Source of the DNA: a candidate division WOR-3 bacterium | GTDB lineage: Bacteria > Hydrothermota > UBA3072 | Assembly: GCA_039804165.1 (NCBI GenBank) | Contig: JBDRZZ010000004.1 | Location: 1-64,000 of the forward strand | DNA length: 64,000 nucleotides | Reading direction: 5' to 3' | Translations under genes and position numbers: made by a program | The notes under the pieces: generated by a model | Told to the model about the DNA's origin: nothing | What the model saw: the letters and a program-made list of their open reading frames with translations, nothing else | The model's database searches: none | Part shown: positions 61,482 through 64,000 of the stretch, one piece after another | Position numbering within the stretch: position 1 is the stretch's first letter | Layout: the number at the start of each line of letters is the position of its first letter

Positions 61482-61554
61482 TGGAGCCGACGGGACTTGA
61501 ACCCGTGACCTCCTGACTGCCAGTCAGACGCGCTACCAGTTGCGCCACGGCCCC
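61482..61554 (-). tRNA. tRNA-Ala (GGC)
   Basis: 73 nt reading leftward from G1 at 61554 to discriminator A73 at 61482. Acceptor 7 bp with the alanine identity pair G3:U70; D arm GCGC/GCGC; anticodon loop CTGGCAG giving anticodon GGC; T arm ACGGG/CCCGT with loop TTCAAGT. All stems pair (one G-U in the anticodon stem). The CCA end is not encoded. Reads alanine codons GCC/GCU. Confidence 0.97.
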
Positions 61555-61565
61555 TATATAAAGTT

Positions 61566-61593
61566 ATAATAATGTTAAAAACAAAATTGTCAA
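61566..61593 (-). promoter_or_regulatory. Predicted promoter of tRNA-Ala
   Basis: On the - strand: TTGACA (61593-61588), 16-nt spacer, TATTAT (61571-61566), 12 bases before the tRNA 5' end. Confidence 0.65.
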
Positions 61594-61609
61594 GATTTCA
61601 ATAAAAACG

Positions 61610-62752
61610 TTAAATTCTAAATTCAGAAATAGCTTTACAAACCTCTCTTAGCTCCCAAATTTCCATCGTATTATAAAAAGGAAGTCTAAGAAGACGATCA
61701 CTTACATCCTCAGTAACCGGTAAATCACCCTTCCTATAACCAAATCTCCTTCCCATAGGAGAAAGATGAAGGGGCTGATAATGAAATACACTTAAGATAC
61801 CATTCTTTTTTAAATGAGAAATTAATTTATTTCTAATTTCATAAGAAGGAAGTAAAATATAAAATAAATGGTAAGATTGGTCACAATAAGAAGGGACGAA
61901 AGGTATCTTAACTCCATTTGAGATAGCCCAATCTGATAAATTTTCTTTATAAAAATTCCATATTTGTTTTCTTTTTTCTTGTATAAATTTCCTTTTCTCT
62001 AATTGGCCAAAGAGAAATGCTGCAAGTATATCTGAAAGAACATAGCTTGAGCCAATATCTTTCCAGGTATACTTATCCACTTCCCCTCTAAAAAATTTAG
62101 CTCTATCTGTTCCCTTTTCTCTAACAATCTCGGCTCTCTCTATAAATTTCTTATCATTTATTATTAAAGCCCCCCCCTCTCCACAGGAAAAATTTTTTGT
62201 TTCATGAAAACTCAAAGCACCGAAGGTGCCAAAAGAACCCAAAAACCTACCTTTATACTTACCAAGAAATCCATGAGCGTTATCCTCAACAATATAAATA
62301 CTGTATTTCCTAGCTAGCTTACATATCAAATCCATCTCACACCCAACACCTCCATAATGAACAGGAACTATTACTTTTGTCCTTTCCGTTATTAAAAATT
62401 CGAGTTTTTTCTCATCCAAGTTCAAAGTGTCTGGCCTTATATCAACAAAAACAGGTTTGGCTCCTCGCAAAAGGAAAGCGTTTGCGGTAGAAACAAAAGT
62501 AAAAGAGGGAAGTATAACTTCGTCCCCCGGTTTAATCTGAAGTAAAATAGCTGCTATCTCAAGAGCATGGGTGCAAGAAGTTGTTAGTAAAACTTTTGAA
62601 ACATCCAAAATATTCTCTAATAATTCTTCACACTTCTTCCCATAAAATCCGTCTCCTCCTGTATACTTATTTTCCTCTATAGCTTTTCTCACATACTCAA
62701 GTTCTCTTCCCAAAATACCAGGCTGGTTAAAAGGAATTTTATGTTTTCCCAT
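61610..62752 (-). CDS. wecE: WecE-type dTDP-4-keto-6-deoxysugar transaminase
   Basis: PLP-dependent DegT/DnrJ aminotransferase of 380 residues. IPFNQPGILGRELEYV, TGGDGFYGKKCEELLE and LLTTSCTHALEIAA match RffA/WecE closely; LPSFTFVSTANAFLLRGAKP is the substrate loop and K186 (SFHETKNFSC) binds PLP. WecE makes dTDP-4-amino-4,6-dideoxygalactose for surface glycans. Start ATG 62752 has a GGAGGAG site upstream; the in-frame TTG at 62809 would overlap the previous gene by 71 bases. Lies with a LPG-synthase-like membrane protein, so a further glycan or lipid locus may begin at the right edge. Confidence 0.9.
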   Translation of the reverse strand: MGKHKIPFNQPGILGRELEYVRKAIEENKYTGGDGFYGKKCEELLENILDVSKVLLTTSCTHALEIAAILLQIKPGDEVILPSFTFVSTANAFLLRGAKPVFVDIRPDTLNLDEKKLEFLITERTKVIVPVHYGGVGCEMDLICKLARKYSIYIVEDNAHGFLGKYKGRFLGSFGTFGALSFHETKNFSCGEGGALIINDKKFIERAEIVREKGTDRAKFFRGEVDKYTWKDIGSSYVLSDILAAFLFGQLEKRKFIQEKRKQIWNFYKENLSDWAISNGVKIPFVPSYCDQSYHLFYILLPSYEIRNKLISHLKKNGILSVFHYQPLHLSPMGRRFGYRKGDLPVTEDVSDRLLRLPFYNTMEIWELREVCKAISEFRI

Positions 62753-63683
62753 TTTTTCTCCTCCTGAAATATTCTCTGACTTCGAATAAACCTCCAACAA
62801 TTCCCACAAAAATTTTATTAAGGTAGATAAGAAAAGAAAAAGTTATCCCTTCTGTTAAAGGAACTTCAAATTTGGAAAGAAGAAAGGCTAAGCTTCCTTC
62901 TCGCACACCAAGACCTCCAATAGAAATAGGCAAAATCGTTAGGAAATAGACCAAAGGCATTACCCCCCAAAAAACAATTAGAGATAAATTTATATTTATT
63001 GCCTTTGCCAATAAAAAAGAAACAAAAATATCCACACCTTGAAAAAGAGTAGAAAGGGCTAAAACAAAAACAAGAACTTTCCATCTAAGAGAGAAAAACG
63101 CTTTTAAGATCCTATCAATAAAACAAAAAATTTTATTCTTAGAGTTTTTAATACTTTTGAAATGAATTATTAAAATTAATAGAATAAAAATAAAAAGAAG
63201 AAAACTTATTGCAAGTAATATTCTTTTAAAAAAAAGAGTAAAAGATAATCTTTTTAAAAGAAAAAAATAACTAAAGAATAGAAAGAAGAATAGAGAAATC
63301 ACACCTAAAAGGCGTTCCAAGAAAACAACCCCAGTAGCTATACTTAATTCACATCTTGTCTCAAAGCAACTTATCCCAATTCTTATAAAGTCTCCTCCGA
63401 TAATTCCTGGTAGAAAAATGTTATAAAAATTCCCACTTAGGTAGCCTTTGTATGCTTGAAGAATTGAAAAATTAATTTTATTCTCCTTAAAAATTAAATG
63501 CCACCTTAAAGCTCCAAAAAAAATCCCCCAAAAACATAAAAGAAATGCAATAATAAAATAAATTTTATCCAGATTCTTAATTATCAAAAAAGTCTTCCTC
63601 CAATCAACAAGAAAAACAAGATAGGAAATTAACCCCGAACTAATAATCAATCTACAAAAAACTAAAATTTTACTTTTTCTCAT
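62739..63683 (-). CDS. LPG synthase TM-type / AglD-like membrane protein
   Basis: Polytopic protein of about 314 residues with 7-8 helices. SGNFYNIFLPGIIGGDFIRI, and in the last third LTILPISIGGLGVREGSLAF, are the hallmark motifs of the UPF0104/LPG_synthase_TM family, proposed to flip or modify lipids. The start at ATG 63683 fits the family's usual N-terminus; an upstream ATG at 63746 would lie deep in the preceding gene. It overlaps that gene by 14 bases and the wecE start by 14 bases, so the three are translationally coupled. Probably handles a lipid-linked sugar made with the WecE product. Confidence 0.8.
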   Translation of the reverse strand: MRKSKILVFCRLIISSGLISYLVFLVDWRKTFLIIKNLDKIYFIIAFLLCFWGIFFGALRWHLIFKENKINFSILQAYKGYLSGNFYNIFLPGIIGGDFIRIGISCFETRCELSIATGVVFLERLLGVISLFFFLFFSYFFLLKRLSFTLFFKRILLAISFLLFIFILLILIIHFKSIKNSKNKIFCFIDRILKAFFSLRWKVLVFVLALSTLFQGVDIFVSFLLAKAININLSLIVFWGVMPLVYFLTILPISIGGLGVREGSLAFLLSKFEVPLTEGITFSFLIYLNKIFVGIVGGLFEVREYFRRRKNGKT

Positions 63684-64000
63684 TTGACAAAGACCTATAC
63701 TTAAGATAGGCACTTTCAAATAAAAACCATCTTCGCGCTTCTTCATTAGAAATAGGAGTTGCTTGAATTAACTTATCATACCGTTCTATTTCTTCCTTTA
63801 CATTAATAGAAGAATAATCAAGTCCGTCAGAAAATTTCCTATGAGTTATTTGGAATGGTTCTTTAAAAGAGTAGAGAACTTTATCATCAAAATCTTTTAT
63901 TTGGCTTAATTTATAACCAAGATATTTCATCTCAGGCAAACAACAACTTTCAATATAAGCAACAACGTCCCTTGACAAAAAATCCTTATATTTTCCAATA
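63670..64000 (-). CDS. Partial unknown gene running off the right edge
   Basis: The reading frame stays open to the end of the window, giving at least 110 residues: C-terminal part contains CCLPEMKYLGYKL, ITHRKFSDGLDYSSI and EEARRWFLFESAYLKY. Its true start lies beyond 64000; the TTG at 63978 is unlikely to be the start because the frame continues upstream through IGKYKDF. I do not recognise the family. The 14-base overlap with the following membrane-protein gene indicates a shared operon with wecE. Confidence 0.6.
   Translation of the reverse strand, partial: IGKYKDFLSRDVVAYIESCCLPEMKYLGYKLSQIKDFDDKVLYSFKEPFQITHRKFSDGLDYSSINVKEEIERYDKLIQATPISNEEARRWFLFESAYLKYRSLSNEKK

Noticed and set aside
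1-64000. CRISPR arrays, prophage, restriction or toxin-antitoxin systems, rRNA genes
   Set aside because: No regularly spaced direct repeats, phage structural or integrase genes, or defence genes recognised; only one tRNA gene found.

Overview
The window is AT-rich and gene-dense, from a Gram-negative-type (diderm) bacterium. An outer membrane is indicated by an LptE-like lipoprotein, an Omp85-family barrel, a Wza/SLBB-type export protein and several lipoproteins with clear lipoboxes. SecA carries the long insertion and Cys-rich NBD2 insert common in FCB-group and candidate-phylum bacteria. A secreted subtilase ends in a T9SS type A/FlgD-like C-terminal domain. Proteins are rich in Lys, Glu and Ile, which fits but does not prove a thermophile. 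A WOR-3/Stahlbacteria-like or related FCB-type lineage is a reasonable guess; no rRNA gene is present to settle it.

Layout. 1-144 is a decayed IS3-type transposase remnant. 378-8387 is a surface polysaccharide locus: two GT4 glycosyltransferases, a Wzz-like protein and an O-antigen polymerase on +, then a Wzx-like flippase and a UDP-sugar dehydrogenase on -. 8807-11433 is a compact four-gene cassette: Rrf2 regulator, soluble ABC ATPase, Cys-rich P-loop GTPase and an Fe-S protein. It looks like a metal-cofactor assembly or repair system and is the best candidate here for something undescribed. 11572-15210 (-) is gltX with a PpiD-like foldase and an LptE-like lipoprotein. Then come the secreted subtilase, endonuclease V, a GT-C-like membrane protein and two type IV pilin-like genes.

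21866-33001 is a glucuronoxylan/xylose island. A VanZ-like protein, a GPH sugar symporter and a GH115 alpha-glucuronidase lie on +. They face a five-gene - operon for xylulokinase, an ABC sugar transporter (permease, binding lipoprotein, ATPase) and xylose isomerase. The two units meet at a shared hairpin. Together they would remove glucuronic acid side groups, import the sugars and pass xylose to the pentose phosphate pathway as xylulose 5-phosphate.

33078-46312 holds dapL, a Wza-like SLBB protein, and a housekeeping run of DUF502, dnaE, a beta-barrel-like protein, purA, secA and lepB. 46428-51479 is a signalling island: a giant propeller histidine kinase, an Rcp1-type receiver, and a receiver-PAS-kinase whose phosphoacceptor His is replaced by Asn. 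Next are a thioesterase, threonine synthase and Hsp20. 54105-61456 is an envelope block: a predicted metallopeptidase-propeller-barrel protein, a Cys-rich DUF6485 protein, a small Omp85 protein, a TPR lipoprotein and a pilin-like lipoprotein. tRNA-Ala(GGC) follows. The right edge has a WecE-type sugar transaminase, a LPG-synthase-like membrane protein and a truncated unknown gene.

Regulation. Sigma70-type promoters (TTGACA/TTGACT with TANNNT) are easy to see. In at least six cases the -10 hexamer ends 6-8 nt before a start codon that has no Shine-Dalgarno sequence, which predicts leaderless mRNAs. Other genes have strong AGGAGG sites, so both initiation modes appear to coexist.
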